Source: Roseofilum acuticapitatum BLCC-M154
GTDB lineage: Bacteria > Cyanobacteriota > Cyanobacteriia > Cyanobacteriales > Desertifilaceae
Direction: 5' to 3'
Assembly: GCF_030068475.1 (NCBI RefSeq)
Contig: NZ_JAQOSP010000070.1
Span: forward strand, 1 to 37,992
DNA: 37,992 nt
Shown: positions 23,948 through 33,252 of the stretch, one piece after another
How the letters are laid out: every line of letters starts with the position of its first letter
Position numbering within the stretch: position 1 is the stretch's first letter
Made by a program: the position numbers and the translations under genes
The notes under the pieces: model-generated
What the model was told of the DNA's origin: nothing
What the model saw: the letters and a program-made list of their open reading frames with translations, nothing else
Databases searched by the model: none

Positions 23948-24045
23948 GAGATCTACCCCATAGCAGAGCAAACTGGTGTGATTTTGTAGGGGCGGGTTCT
24001 CCCAAATCTAGGAAACAAACTCACAGATAACCTCACTAAACCCGC

Positions 24046-24080
24046 CCTATTCCCCATTCCCTATTCCCTATTCCCTATTA
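24046..24080. repeat. Heptamer run (ATTCCCT) before the ATPase gene
   Basis: Three perfect copies and two variants of ATTCCCT/ATTCCCC run up to three bases before the start codon at 24083. They replace any normal ribosome binding site. Similar heptameric repeats are typical of filamentous cyanobacteria. Confidence 0.8.
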
Positions 24081-24082
24081 CC

Positions 24083-24874
24083 ATGACCCATTCCGATCGC
24101 TTAACCAAAACTGAAAATAATCAAGTTCCTGTGGACACCGAACCCGCCATCATCGCCCAAGAAGTCCATAAATGGTATGCCAGTAATAAGTTTCATGTCT
24201 TGCGAGGGGTGAGCTTAGAAGTTACCAAAGGCGAAGTGGTGGTTGTGATGGGGCCGAGTGGCTCCGGAAAATCTACCTTTATTCGCACCTTTAATGCTCT
24301 GGAAGAGTATCAAAAGGGCAAAATTATTATTGATGGCATTGAATTATCCCACGATCTCAAGAATATTGATGCGGTGCGTCGGGAAGTGGGGATGGTGTTT
24401 CAACAGTTTAATTTGTTTCCCCATTTAACCGTTCTGCAAAATGTGACCTTAGCCCCCATTTGGGTGCGCCGTTGGAAGAAGGAAAAAGCGGAAGAAATTG
24501 CTCTACAGTTGTTAGAGAAAGTGGGAATTTTGGAGCAGGCGAAGAAATTTCCGGGACAGTTATCGGGAGGACAACAGCAACGGGTGGCGATCGCCCGCGC
24601 TTTGGCGATGCAACCGAAAATCATGCTCTTTGATGAACCGACTTCTGCTCTCGATCCGGAAATGGTGCGGGAGGTACTCGATACCATGCGATCGCTCGCC
24701 CAAAGTGGGATGACCATGGTTTGTGTCACCCATGAAGTCGGATTTGCTCGTGAAGTTGCGGATCGGGTGGTGCTAATGGCTGATGGGGTTTTAGTCGAAG
24801 AAGCAACCCCGGATGAGTTTTTTAACAACCCCAAGGAGGAACGAACACAGAAGTTTTTATCACAAATTTTGTAA
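24083..24874 (+). CDS. bgtA: Amino-acid ABC transporter ATP-binding protein
   Basis: This 263-residue ATPase powers the NatFGH importer. Walker A is GPSGSGKST (residues 57-65), the Q-loop region is [16 protein letters not shown], the signature is LSGGQQQR, Walker B is [13 protein letters not shown], and the H-loop is VTHE. This is the GlnQ/HisP subfamily. An N-terminal extension of about 20 residues precedes the ABC domain. It is separated from natH by 277 bases of repeats, so it may have its own promoter. In Anabaena one BgtA serves more than one transporter, which makes the symbol likely but not certain. Confidence 0.92.
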   Translation: MTHSDRLTKTENNQVPVDTEPAIIAQEVHKWYASNKFHVLRGVSLEVTKGEVVVVMGPSGSGKSTFIRTFNALEEYQKGKIIIDGIELSHDLKNIDAVRREVGMVFQQFNLFPHLTVLQNVTLAPIWVRRWKKEKAEEIALQLLEKVGILEQAKKFPGQLSGGQQQRVAIARALAMQPKIMLFDEPTSALDPEMVREVLDTMRSLAQSGMTMVCVTHEVGFAREVADRVVLMADGVLVEEATPDEFFNNPKEERTQKFLSQIL

Positions 24875-24951
24875 CCCTTGGCTTCAGCTTCAGTTAGAGG
24901 TGGGTTTGGGGTTGAAGGTGGGAGGAGCAAAGCAAGCGGTACAGTTGTCCC

Positions 24952-25407
24952 TTATCGGGGACAAACTAAAACACCGTTAGCATTTTCAACGATGGAACCT
25001 TCAACATCATTGATGTAGATGATATTTCCAGTTAACACCCGTACAAGTTTGGGTTTTTCTTGCAAACATTCACCGATAGTTTCTGCCCAGCGAATCAGTT
25101 CATTGGTATCTGCGGTTACGCCAAAAGCATCCGTAATTGGGGTATTAGAGGTGATGCTGCTATCTTGGAAAATTGCGGTTTCAATCGGTAAGCTGAACCG
25201 TAAAGGTAGCACTTTGCCCGTGGGCGCTGTGGTTACATATTCCCTAGGGCCAACATAACTGCCACCATAGAGTTCTTGAAAGGCATTTTTCCGATAGTAG
25301 TCTACTTGAATACTAGGACGCTCTTGAGCTTTTAGAGCTAAGGGAGAAGCAGTAACAGCGACAGTCGCTAAGACTGAAGCGGCGATCGTTTTGAGGATGT
25401 TCTTCAT
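24952..25407 (-). CDS. Small exported protein, function unknown
   Basis: This 151-residue protein starts MKNILKTIAASVLATVAVTA, a clear signal sequence ending near LKAQE; a start ten residues earlier is possible but less likely. The mature part contains YYRKNAFQELYGGSYVGPRE, a segment IRWAETIGECLQEKPKLVRV and the end NANGVLVCPR, with two cysteines that may form a disulfide. I do not recognise the family. It is alone between the transporter and the next minus-strand gene. Its stop codon lies in the loop of a small hairpin (TTGTCCC/GGGACAA). Confidence 0.8.
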   Translation of the reverse strand: MKNILKTIAASVLATVAVTASPLALKAQERPSIQVDYYRKNAFQELYGGSYVGPREYVTTAPTGKVLPLRFSLPIETAIFQDSSITSNTPITDAFGVTADTNELIRWAETIGECLQEKPKLVRVLTGNIIYINDVEGSIVENANGVLVCPR

Positions 25408-25539
25408 GATTTCTACGTTGAAAGAGAGTGAATCCAAGACTAGGACATCAAGGGTTAAATTTTTATGTCAGTCTATACCGACTTAGACCCTGGATGAATA
25501 ACGATTCTACTATAGCAGAGCTAAGAGAAACAGGAATTT

Positions 25540-26103
25540 TCATTTAGGCAAAAATTGGGGTAGGGGGGCATTCTCTGGTGGGGGAGATTCACCCAGATAT
25601 TGAGACATCACTCGGTAGCCAGCATAAGCAGGAATAATTAGGGCAATCAGAAAGACGAGGGTTGCCCACCACAGTTTAGAGTTACCCGACGATCCGTAGT
25701 GACATCGGTAGGGATCAAAGGGGAGGGTTTCGGGGCGAATTTTTTGGCGAGTGGCGATCGCTCGCCGAAATCTGATCCGGCGATCGTCGAGTTTTTCTAA
25801 GAAAATCCAACCCGCTTGGGCTTCTTCACGACAGAGATGATGAAATACTGTCGGATTGCGAAATAAATCACTACTGGCTCGCACAATCTTAAATTCCCAT
25901 CCCTTGGCTTTGGCTGAACCATTCTGATTCGGTTCTCCTTCTGTACCAAAGTGTTCTTTGGGTTCGTAATGGGTCAAAACTTCTTCCTCCTCCTCATGGC
26001 GTTTCTGGGCTTCTCGTTGACTGCGATGAATGCTGTTGCTCATCATCAACAATTGACATCCCAAGCTACTGAAAAATAAGCTACCAATCACTAATTCGAG
26101 CAT
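25540..26103 (-). CDS. Membrane protein with two transmembrane segments, unknown function
   Basis: This 187-residue protein has an N-terminal hydrophobic segment (MLELVIGSLFFSSLGCQLLM) and a second near residues 143-165 (LWWATLVFLIALIIPAYAGY). Between them is a soluble domain with GWEFKIVRASSDLFRNPTVF and EEAQAGWIFLEKLDDRRIRF, resembling conserved cyanobacterial hypothetical proteins. The tail is proline-rich. It begins seven bases after the ribD stop codon and is probably co-transcribed with it. No function can be assigned. Confidence 0.82.
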   Translation of the reverse strand: MLELVIGSLFFSSLGCQLLMMSNSIHRSQREAQKRHEEEEEVLTHYEPKEHFGTEGEPNQNGSAKAKGWEFKIVRASSDLFRNPTVFHHLCREEAQAGWIFLEKLDDRRIRFRRAIATRQKIRPETLPFDPYRCHYGSSGNSKLWWATLVFLIALIIPAYAGYRVMSQYLGESPPPENAPLPQFLPK

Positions 26104-26110
26104 ATTGAAC

Positions 26111-27229
26111 TCATCGATAGGGATCGCCGTTGACTAAATAACCCTCGATTAATATATCGTTGCCTAAAGATTGATAGTGAACCTCGCTCAGGTTCAAGGC
26201 TTGGGTCATTTGGCTTAATCCTAAGTCTCCCACAGGAGAGGGAGCGCGATCGCCCCCAATAATCTTAGGTGCAATAAAGGCATAAACTTTTTGTACCATT
26301 CCAGAGGCGATCGCCTCCGCTCCTAGTCGTCCTCCACATTCCCACAAAACCGACAAAAAACCCCGTTGATATCCATACTCCATGGCTGCTCTCGGAGTCA
26401 GTTGGGGAAATTCCACCACCTCCACCCCCCGATTACGGAGCTGTTTCTGAACTTCAGGATTAGCACCTTCTTCCGTTAATACCACCGTTGGCGCAACCGG
26501 TTCCCACAATTGGGCAGATTCGGGTAAATTTAAGGAACGACTCATCACCATCCGCACCGGATTACGATCCACTACTCCATGGGTGGTTAATTGGGGATTA
26601 TCTTTACGCAGGGTATTCCCTCCCACAATCACCGCATCACAGGCTCCTCGCAACTGATGCACCCACCGCCTAGAGTCTTCTCCAGTCACCCAAGCACTAT
26701 GACCTGTGGTTGTAGCAATTTTTCCATCTAAGGTCATGGCATACTTGAAAATTCCCCAAGGCCGTTGATGGCGGATACGATGAATAAAGGCTTCATTGAG
26801 GCGCTGACAAGCTGGCTCTTCAATGCCTACCTGTACCTCGATTCCTGCGTCTCTGAGCCGTTGAATTCCCCCCCCAGACACCCTAGGATCGGGGTCTACC
26901 ATACCGACCACTACGCGCCGGACTCTGGCAGCGATCAGGGCTTCTGTACAGGGAGGAGTGCGGCCATAATGGTTACAAGGCTCTAAATTGACATAGACCG
27001 TTGCACCTTGGGCGCGATCGCCCGCTTCCTGTAGGGCAAAAACTTCGGCATGAGGCTCTCCAGCACGGGGATGGAAGCCCTCACCCACAATTTGATTCTC
27101 CGCCACCACTACTGCCCCCACCAATGGGTTGGGAGCCGTTTGGCCAAGGGCTTGCCAAGCTAATTCGATACACCTCTGAATGTAAGTGGAATCTACAGCA
27201 GAGTGAGATTCAGTTGAGAAATCAGTCAA
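26111..27229 (-). CDS. ribD: Bifunctional riboflavin deaminase/reductase RibD
   Basis: This 372-residue enzyme carries out two early steps of riboflavin synthesis: deamination of the pyrimidine from GTP and reduction of the ribosyl side chain. The N-terminal deaminase holds the zinc motif H60-A-E62 (GEPHAEVFAL) and C85...C94 (EPCNHYGRTPPC). The reductase half starts near residue 157 with RPWGIFKYAMTLDGKIAT and contains GGNTLRKDNPQLTT. The length is usual. It is divergent from the sulfur cassette; 158 bases lie between them. Confidence 0.96.
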   Translation of the reverse strand: MTDFSTESHSAVDSTYIQRCIELAWQALGQTAPNPLVGAVVVAENQIVGEGFHPRAGEPHAEVFALQEAGDRAQGATVYVNLEPCNHYGRTPPCTEALIAARVRRVVVGMVDPDPRVSGGGIQRLRDAGIEVQVGIEEPACQRLNEAFIHRIRHQRPWGIFKYAMTLDGKIATTTGHSAWVTGEDSRRWVHQLRGACDAVIVGGNTLRKDNPQLTTHGVVDRNPVRMVMSRSLNLPESAQLWEPVAPTVVLTEEGANPEVQKQLRNRGVEVVEFPQLTPRAAMEYGYQRGFLSVLWECGGRLGAEAIASGMVQKVYAFIAPKIIGGDRAPSPVGDLGLSQMTQALNLSEVHYQSLGNDILIEGYLVNGDPYR

Positions 27230-27329
27230 GGTTGTGATTAGAAATTCTGGCTGATTCTAGCATGAATTGATGCAGGGATGAGCAACTTCAGGAAGGGGTG
27301 AGTCAATCTTCTTACCCTAGTTTTTTAGG

Positions 27330-27357
27330 TTGCTAAATCTCTAAATAGTGATATAAT
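27330..27357 (+). promoter_or_regulatory. Sigma-70-type promoter of the sulfur cassette
   Basis: TTGCTA (27330-27335) and TATAAT (27352-27357) are separated by 16 bases. A ribosome site AAGGAG (27376-27381) precedes the start codon at 27388 by six bases. I saw no clear operator for a sulfide-sensing repressor. Confidence 0.6.
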
Positions 27358-27387
27358 TTTGATCAAGCGTGAATCAAGGAGAGTTGG

Positions 27388-28086
27388 ATGTTATTTCGTC
27401 AATTGTTCGATCCAGAAACCAGCACGTATACTTATCTCTTGGCTGACCTGAATACCCAAGAAGCCATCTTAGTCGATCCGGTGCTAGAGCAAGTGGGTCG
27501 TGAATTGAAACTTTTACAGGAATTGGGGTTAAGTCTCCGCTATTGTCTAGAAACCCATATTCATGCTGACCATATTACGGGTAGCGGCCAGCTCCGGGAA
27601 GCGACGGGCTGTACTTCAATTGTGCCCCAACATGCAGGAGCAAAATGTGCCGATCGCTTTATCGCTGATGGAGAAGTGTTGCAAGTGGGAGAAATTGAGA
27701 TTCAGGCGATCGCCACTCCCGGTCATACCGATAGCCATGTGGCCTATCTGGTGAATGGACAAAAGCTGCTTACAGGCGATTCTTTGCTGATTCGCGGTTG
27801 TGGTCGTACAGATTTCCAAAGCGGCGATCCCGGTTTGCTCTATGATGCCATTACTCAACGGCTATTTACGCTGCCTAATCAGACCGAAGTCTATCCCGGT
27901 CATGATTATAAAGGCTGTATGGTTTCCACCATTGGCGAAGAAAAAGAATTTAATCCTCGTTTAGCGGGTCAAACCCGTGAGAGCTTTATCGCCCTCATGA
28001 GGGGCTTAAATTTACCCAACCCGAAAAAAATTGCTGAAGCGGTTCCCGCTAATCAAAGATGTGGCAAAGTGCCCGTCTTAGCTTAA
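27388..28086 (+). CDS. MBL-fold hydrolase, persulfide dioxygenase (ETHE1/Blh)-like
   Basis: This 232-residue metallo-beta-lactamase-fold protein resembles ETHE1/Blh persulfide dioxygenases, which oxidise glutathione persulfide to sulfite. The metal motif is H57-I-H59-A-D61-H62 (ETHIHADHITG), followed by ATPGHTDSHVAYL, TGDSLLIRGCGRTDFQ and VYPGHDYKG. GCGRTDFQ is characteristic of the ETHE1 group. The next genes encode a rhodanese and a TauE/SafE exporter, a frequent sulfide-detoxification set. The substrate is inferred from family and context. Confidence 0.92.
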   Translation: MLFRQLFDPETSTYTYLLADLNTQEAILVDPVLEQVGRELKLLQELGLSLRYCLETHIHADHITGSGQLREATGCTSIVPQHAGAKCADRFIADGEVLQVGEIEIQAIATPGHTDSHVAYLVNGQKLLTGDSLLIRGCGRTDFQSGDPGLLYDAITQRLFTLPNQTEVYPGHDYKGCMVSTIGEEKEFNPRLAGQTRESFIALMRGLNLPNPKKIAEAVPANQRCGKVPVLA

Positions 28087-28130
28087 TCACTACTGTATTT
28101 TCTTATTTCCCGATCAAACTTTTATCAACT

Positions 28131-28676
28131 ATGGCAAGCCATCACAATCTGCAAGACAAACTCCAAGCGATCGACAGTTCTTCAGTACAAGAATTGTGGG
28201 AAAAAAATGAGATTCAGTTCATTGATGTTCGCGAACCGAGTGAATATGCTGGAGAACGGATTCCAGGGGCTATTTCTCGACCCTTATCTCGATTTAATCC
28301 GGATGATGTTCTTCCCGATCCGACTAAACCCTTTATTCTCTATTGCCAAACCGGAAATCGTTCCGCTACGGCCGCCCAAAAGCTCTTTTTAGCGGGATTT
28401 GAACAGGTCGCTCACTTGGGAGAAGGGATCGAGGACTGGAAACGGCAAGGCTATCCTACCCACGTGAATCCCAAGGCTCCAATTAGCATTATGCGTCAGG
28501 TGCAAATTGTGGCGGGTTCTTTGGTTTTGACGGGGACTTTATTGGGCGTTTTTGTGGCTCCTGGGTTCCTATTTTTGAGCGGTTTTGTAGGCGCGGGATT
28601 GATGTTTGCCGGGATTAGTAATACCTGTATGATGGCTGAGTTGTTGGGGAAATTACCGTACAATCAGCGAGGATGA
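28131..28676 (+). CDS. Rhodanese-domain protein with DUF2892 membrane hairpin
   Basis: This 181-residue protein has a rhodanese domain (about 15-110) with the catalytic loop C72-QTGNRS in LYCQTGNRSA and the opening FIDVREPSEYAGERIPGAIS. The C-terminal part (about 122-170) has two hydrophobic segments typical of DUF2892 (VAGSLVLTGTLLGVFVAPGF). It transfers sulfane sulfur, probably in partnership with the MBL dioxygenase. I chose the ATG at 28131 (MASHHNLQDK), because a start at 28059 would lie inside the upstream gene and add unrelated residues. Confidence 0.92.
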   Translation: MASHHNLQDKLQAIDSSSVQELWEKNEIQFIDVREPSEYAGERIPGAISRPLSRFNPDDVLPDPTKPFILYCQTGNRSATAAQKLFLAGFEQVAHLGEGIEDWKRQGYPTHVNPKAPISIMRQVQIVAGSLVLTGTLLGVFVAPGFLFLSGFVGAGLMFAGISNTCMMAELLGKLPYNQRG

Positions 28677-28718
28677 GTGATGAGTAATACGGCGGTTTTT
28701 TCTATTTTGAAGTGATCT

Positions 28719-28792
28719 CGATCCCCCCCTAGCCCCCCTTGAAAAGGGGGGAAGGAAAAAGTCCCCTTTTTTAAGGGGGATTTAGGGGGATC
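28719..28792. repeat. Dispersed CCCCCT/AGGGGG repeat, copy D
   Basis: ATCCCCCCCTAGCCCCCCTT, a short loop and TTTAGGGGGATC form the same palindromic family as copies A, C and E. It lies between the rhodanese and exporter genes of one apparent operon, 29 bases before the exporter start. Confidence 0.8.
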
Positions 28793-28820
28793 AAAATGTG
28801 GGGAATATGAGGAAAATCAG

Positions 28821-29597
28821 ATGGTAGTGAATCTGATAGGCCATGCTTTGGCCGTTTGTATCGGCTTGAGCTTGGGCCTAATTGGCGGTGGCGGTTCGGT
28901 GTTGGCTCTGCCGGTGTTAATGTATGTGATGGGAGAACCGACTCAATCGGCGATCGCCATGACTTTAGCGATTGTGGGCAGTGTGAGCTTGGTGGGAGTT
29001 ATCTCCCATTGGCGATCGGGGAATGTGAACCTGCAAGCAGCAGTGATGTTTGCCCCTCCAGCTATGGTGGGTTCTTTTTTTGGCGCTAAAATTGCCACTC
29101 TACCGATGATTAACCCCACCGTACAACTGATGGGGTTTGTGGCCATGATGGTCACAGCCAGTGTTTTAATGATTCAGAGGAGTGGGAAGAAAAAGAGGGA
29201 AGAGACAGAAAAGACTGCCCCAGTTTCTCAGGGTTGGCAGCGGTTTCTCCTGATTCCCTTGGCCGGTTTGAGCATCGGATTAGTGACCGGATTTGTGGGA
29301 GTTGGGGGCGGTTTTTTAGTGATTCCGGCCTTGGTGTTACTGGGTCAGATTCCCATGAAACAGGCGATCGGTACATCCCTGTTGGTGATTGCTTTTCAAT
29401 CGATGACTGGATTTTGGGGGTATCTCAGCAGTCAGATCCCGATTAATTTACCCTTAGTATTCTCCTTTATCCTAGCTGCAAGTATGGGAATTCTCTTGGG
29501 GTCATATTTAACCCAGTTTGTTCCTGGAAAGCAACTAGAGAAAGGCTTTGGCTATTTTTTGCTGGCGATCGCCGTCCTGATCGTCGTCAAATCCTAA
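28821..29597 (+). CDS. Sulfite exporter TauE/SafE family protein
   Basis: This 258-residue membrane protein belongs to the TauE/SafE family, which exports sulfite, sulfoacetate and other organosulfonates. About eight hydrophobic segments form two related halves, each with a glycine-rich start: GLSLGLIGGGGSVLALPVLM (first) and GFVGVGGGFLVIPALVLLGQ (second). These paired motifs are the hallmark. With the dioxygenase and rhodanese it would remove the sulfite made from persulfides. It converges with the histidine kinase gene and overlaps its end by four bases. Confidence 0.92.
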   Translation: MVVNLIGHALAVCIGLSLGLIGGGGSVLALPVLMYVMGEPTQSAIAMTLAIVGSVSLVGVISHWRSGNVNLQAAVMFAPPAMVGSFFGAKIATLPMINPTVQLMGFVAMMVTASVLMIQRSGKKKREETEKTAPVSQGWQRFLLIPLAGLSIGLVTGFVGVGGGFLVIPALVLLGQIPMKQAIGTSLLVIAFQSMTGFWGYLSSQIPINLPLVFSFILAASMGILLGSYLTQFVPGKQLEKGFGYFLLAIAVLIVVKS

Positions 29598-31564
29598 ACT
29601 TCAGTTTTCAAAGCTTGCGATCGCTCCAACTGTTTCACATCAATTAAAGGCAAAATAATTTCCACCGTTGTCCCCTTTCCTTCACCCTCACTATACAAAG
29701 TAATCTGACCGTCCATCATCCCTATTAAATTTCGAGAAATTGCCAATCCCAAACCCGTCCCCTCAAACTTCCGAGTCCGAGTTCCATCAGCCATAACAAA
29801 CGGTTGAAACAGCTTTGATTGTGAAGAAGGATCGACTCCAATTCCCGTATCTTTTACAGAAATTCTAACTTGAGATAGCACAGCAGAATTACTCTGAGCC
29901 TTAGACTCTAAATCTGGCTTAACTCTATCTACAATAATAGTAATTCCTCCTTTTTCGGTAAACTTAATAGCGTTGCCAATAACATTCAGTAACACTTGCT
30001 TGAATTTATCTGTATCCACATAAATCGGAATCGGTTCAGCTAGACTTTCGTGACTTAAAGATAATCCTTTCGATTGAATAGGGCCCACTTCAATATCAAT
30101 GACTTCTCTCAGGATATGATTTAAATCCACTGGTACTAACTCCAAAGAGAGTTTACCGGCTTCAATCTTCGATAAATCCAAAATATCATTAATAATTGAA
30201 AGTAGATGCAGGGCAGCATTATCGACTTGCTGCAAAAACTCTAACTCTTCCTCCCGATCGTCACAGAATCCATCTTTGACCAATCGAACCGAACCAATGA
30301 TCGCATTTAGAGGGGTTCTTAATTCATGGGAAATGCTGGTTAAAAACTCACTTTTAAGCTGATTAGAACTTTTCGCTTCTTGCCAAGCCACTTCCAACTC
30401 TTCTGCCCAACTAATTAAGCGCTCCACCATACTATTGAGCGCTTTAGCCAGTTGATTAAGCTCATGAATTTGGAACTTCTGAGGAATCGGTTCTGGAGAA
30501 ACACTGCATTCTACACTTTGAGCATACTTTCCTAATTGTTCAACTGGGGTGACTAAAGAGCGAGCTAAAATCAAAGTTGCCACTAAATTGGCTGCAATCA
30601 AGCCCAAAACTAAATTAATTAAGGTTTGTCGAATTTCCTGAAGACCATAGAGCGCATTATTCAGAGGAGTTACGGCTAAAACCACCCATTTTTCATTGCT
30701 TAATCCCGTTGTGGTGGGATTGGAAATAGCCGTATATCCCGCGATCGCTTCTTTACCACTTTGATCGAAGGCCGATAAATGCAGAAAGTTACTTTGACCA
30801 GAGGTAGCAGCTCGGATGATAGCTTCTAACCGAGATTTCAGATTTTTATCGGTCTCGTCACGAATATTAGTGCCAATTCTTGTGCTATCGATATGGGCAA
30901 TAATTGTCCCTTCCTGATTAATAATTACCGTATAGCCGGATAAGGATTTGCGCTCTTGCGTTTGTTGAAGGGGAATAGTCGCTTCAACCACTAGATTGAA
31001 TTTAAATTCTCCCGACAAATTATAAACTGGCGAACTGATTAAAAAATGGAGTTGATCTTTACCATAGTTATACAGAGTAGATGGGGAATCATCTAAAAGG
31101 AGTTCTACTTTTACCTCGTGGGCAAATTGTGGATAAGGTTTTTGGGTTATTTTTTCAGTCTTAAAGTTGGCGATCGCCGCTTCTCCACAGGTACTAGAAA
31201 TCATCTTATCATTCGTTGGAGATTGCAGTTGTACACACCTTACAGAACCGGAAAAACGCTGACTGATAGTCTTCAGGTAAGCATTGAGTTGTGATGGGTT
31301 CCCTGATTGCAAAATCCCGCTTTCACTAGCTGTTTTTACTTGCTGGGTCAGGGCATTAATACTCAGATCGAGGCGATCGCCTTTTTCAATGGCACTTTCA
31401 ATGATATTATACCGAGCCGTTTCTAATAAACTCGAACGGGCCTTACGGTAAGTGGCATATTGAAGCAAACAGAGAACCGGAATAGTCATTAGCAAAATCC
31501 GCCCCATTAAAATACGGCGAAACGAGGTCTCAGTAGATTGGAGTAAACGGAAGAGCTTCAACAT
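29594..31564 (-). CDS. Sensor histidine kinase (dCache, HAMP, HisKA, HATPase)
   Basis: This 656-residue membrane kinase has segments at about 22-38 and 312-334 that enclose a large extracytoplasmic domain of dCache type (about 40-310; GYTVIINQEGTIIAHIDSTR). A HAMP region follows (about 335-390), then HisKA with the phospho-acceptor H413 in SISHELRTPLNAIIG, and an ATPase domain with N-box LNVIGNAIKFTE, DTGIGVD and GTGLGLAIS. No receiver domain is attached and no response regulator gene is near, so its partner is elsewhere. The ligand is unknown; dCache domains often bind small molecules such as amino acids. Confidence 0.94.
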   Translation of the reverse strand: MLKLFRLLQSTETSFRRILMGRILLMTIPVLCLLQYATYRKARSSLLETARYNIIESAIEKGDRLDLSINALTQQVKTASESGILQSGNPSQLNAYLKTISQRFSGSVRCVQLQSPTNDKMISSTCGEAAIANFKTEKITQKPYPQFAHEVKVELLLDDSPSTLYNYGKDQLHFLISSPVYNLSGEFKFNLVVEATIPLQQTQERKSLSGYTVIINQEGTIIAHIDSTRIGTNIRDETDKNLKSRLEAIIRAATSGQSNFLHLSAFDQSGKEAIAGYTAISNPTTTGLSNEKWVVLAVTPLNNALYGLQEIRQTLINLVLGLIAANLVATLILARSLVTPVEQLGKYAQSVECSVSPEPIPQKFQIHELNQLAKALNSMVERLISWAEELEVAWQEAKSSNQLKSEFLTSISHELRTPLNAIIGSVRLVKDGFCDDREEELEFLQQVDNAALHLLSIINDILDLSKIEAGKLSLELVPVDLNHILREVIDIEVGPIQSKGLSLSHESLAEPIPIYVDTDKFKQVLLNVIGNAIKFTEKGGITIIVDRVKPDLESKAQSNSAVLSQVRISVKDTGIGVDPSSQSKLFQPFVMADGTRTRKFEGTGLGLAISRNLIGMMDGQITLYSEGEGKGTTVEIILPLIDVKQLERSQALKTEV

Positions 31565-31740
31565 ACCCTAATGATGGCCAAGGATTGCACAGGAGAAATA
31601 CGAATAGCATAACTCCTAGAGTGGGACACAATGGATTAAGCCGGATGTTCGAGGGAACTCCTTAGTTAATTATACGCAATTATGAGCAGTCTTACTTCCA
31701 GATACAGCGCTTCGCGCGGTAATGAGGTAGAGTCGGAAAA

Positions 31741-31810
31741 GATCCCCCCAACCCCCCTTAAAAAGGGGGGCAGTAAAAGTCCCCCTTTTTAAGGGGGATT
31801 TAGGGGGATC
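31741..31810. repeat. Dispersed CCCCCT/AGGGGG repeat, copy E
   Basis: GATCCCCCCAACCCCCCTTA pairs with TTTAAGGGGGATTTAGGGGGATC around GTAAAAGTCC. It is the shortest and cleanest copy. The 353-base gap that it occupies (31565-31917) otherwise holds a small hairpin (TTGCGT/ACGCAA at 31845-31862) and no gene that I can support. Confidence 0.8.
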
Positions 31811-31917
31811 GAAATGTACCGCATAGCAGCGAAAACTGCTGTATTTGCGTAAAATAACGCAAGATTTCTGGATAATAATTCAGGCATAATAGTAATCAGA
31901 CACTTACAAATTATTTT

Positions 31918-33252
31918 ATGGCCCGTCTCAATCATAAGGCATATACTATTCTTGTGCGGGAACTTGAGCGCTGTGTAGGCAACGATCCCCTAAATGCTCC
32001 TCAAAAAATATTAGTCCTCAAACGACTGGAGCGATTACGGCAACAAACAGGCGATCCAGTTTCGGCACAACAGCTACAGGAAACGATTCAGGATCTGATC
32101 CCAGAGTTCTCTAATAAAGCGATTCAGCAAGCGGCAAAAGCGAATCAACCCTCTTCAGGAATCTGGGGATATTTATCTTGGGGGGTTGTCGGTTTGGCCG
32201 GATGCGCGGGTTTAGTATACATCTTGAATCTCCCTTACCCGATGATTCGCTGGCCAGTAGCGAAAACCATACCCTTGGTGCTGCTGCCCAGTTATATGAA
32301 AATGGATTATGATTATCGGGGAGCGATCGCCAATGTAGAAAAATCCGATCAGCTCATTAACCAAGCCACCAGTGCCGCCGATATCGAGTTAGGAGCCGAA
32401 AAAGTTGCCCTAGCGCAAAAACACCTGGATGGTTTACCCGTGTGGTTTTTAGGCTATTATCCCCAGCGCTACTGTACCCTGTTTAGTTGTAGTTGGCAGT
32501 TTACCCTAGATGAATATCAGGTCGCTCGCAAACAGGTTGCCCGCATGGAAGCCAAGGTTTTCCAGGAAAATAATGCCTTAACCCTTTTGCAAGAAGGACA
32601 GAGCCAAATCGAAGCAGCAAAAGGTCAATATCAACAGGCTAACTCCGAAAGCGATAAACAGGAAGCCATCTCCCTCTGGCAAACCGGACTCGATAAACTC
32701 GCTCAGATTCCTCCCCAAACTGTTGCCGGACGCATGTCTGAGCCTCAGATTAAAGCCTATGAGCGCGATTTTCAAAACGTCTCTGGACGCAGTGCCGGAA
32801 CCCAGAAAACCGATACCCTCATCCAAGCGGCTGCTCAGTATGGCATGGCAGCGGCCCAAATGTCCCAAAATCCACCCCATCCTGAAGCTCAATGGCAAGA
32901 AATTATCCGGTTATGGGATCAGGGCAGTCAGCAGTTGGAACGAGTCACCGATGATAACCCAGCCTATGTGGAAGCCCAGAAAAAACTAGCTGAATATCGC
33001 AAAAATGCGGCTATGGCGCGGATTCGTCTAGAAAATGAACAAAATTCTATGCAAGCTCTGAATCAGGCTAAGAGTCAAATTACGACTTGGCAACAGTTAG
33101 CGACTTCTACGACCAATAAAGGAGTATTGGTTAGTGGTCTGCAAAGGATTATTTATGACTTAGATCGAGTAAAATCGGGTACAACAGCTACTGAGGAAGC
33201 GCGATCGCTCCGGCAATTTGCCGAAGCGAAAATGCAGGAACTTAGTCAGTAA
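31918..33252 (+). CDS. Membrane-anchored helical-repeat protein, unknown function
   Basis: This 444-residue protein has a helical N-terminus (about 1-75), one membrane segment near 83-101 (WGVVGLAGCAGLVYILNLPY) and a long helical part with TPR-like periodicity (QEAISLWQTGLDKLAQIPPQ; WQEIIRLWDQGSQQLERV). Such W-x-x-A/G-L-x-x-L patterns recur in cyanobacterial membrane proteins. A short hydrophobic region with cysteines (YCTLFSCSW) lies near 190. No enzyme motif is seen. It is divergent from the histidine kinase and may be a scaffold. Confidence 0.85.
   Translation: MARLNHKAYTILVRELERCVGNDPLNAPQKILVLKRLERLRQQTGDPVSAQQLQETIQDLIPEFSNKAIQQAAKANQPSSGIWGYLSWGVVGLAGCAGLVYILNLPYPMIRWPVAKTIPLVLLPSYMKMDYDYRGAIANVEKSDQLINQATSAADIELGAEKVALAQKHLDGLPVWFLGYYPQRYCTLFSCSWQFTLDEYQVARKQVARMEAKVFQENNALTLLQEGQSQIEAAKGQYQQANSESDKQEAISLWQTGLDKLAQIPPQTVAGRMSEPQIKAYERDFQNVSGRSAGTQKTDTLIQAAAQYGMAAAQMSQNPPHPEAQWQEIIRLWDQGSQQLERVTDDNPAYVEAQKKLAEYRKNAAMARIRLENEQNSMQALNQAKSQITTWQQLATSTTNKGVLVSGLQRIIYDLDRVKSGTTATEEARSLRQFAEAKMQELSQ

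Noticed and set aside
24937-24962. Hairpin TTGTCCC/GGGACAA as a terminator
   Set aside because: It has no T-run and its loop holds a stop codon of the minus-strand gene; support is too weak to list.
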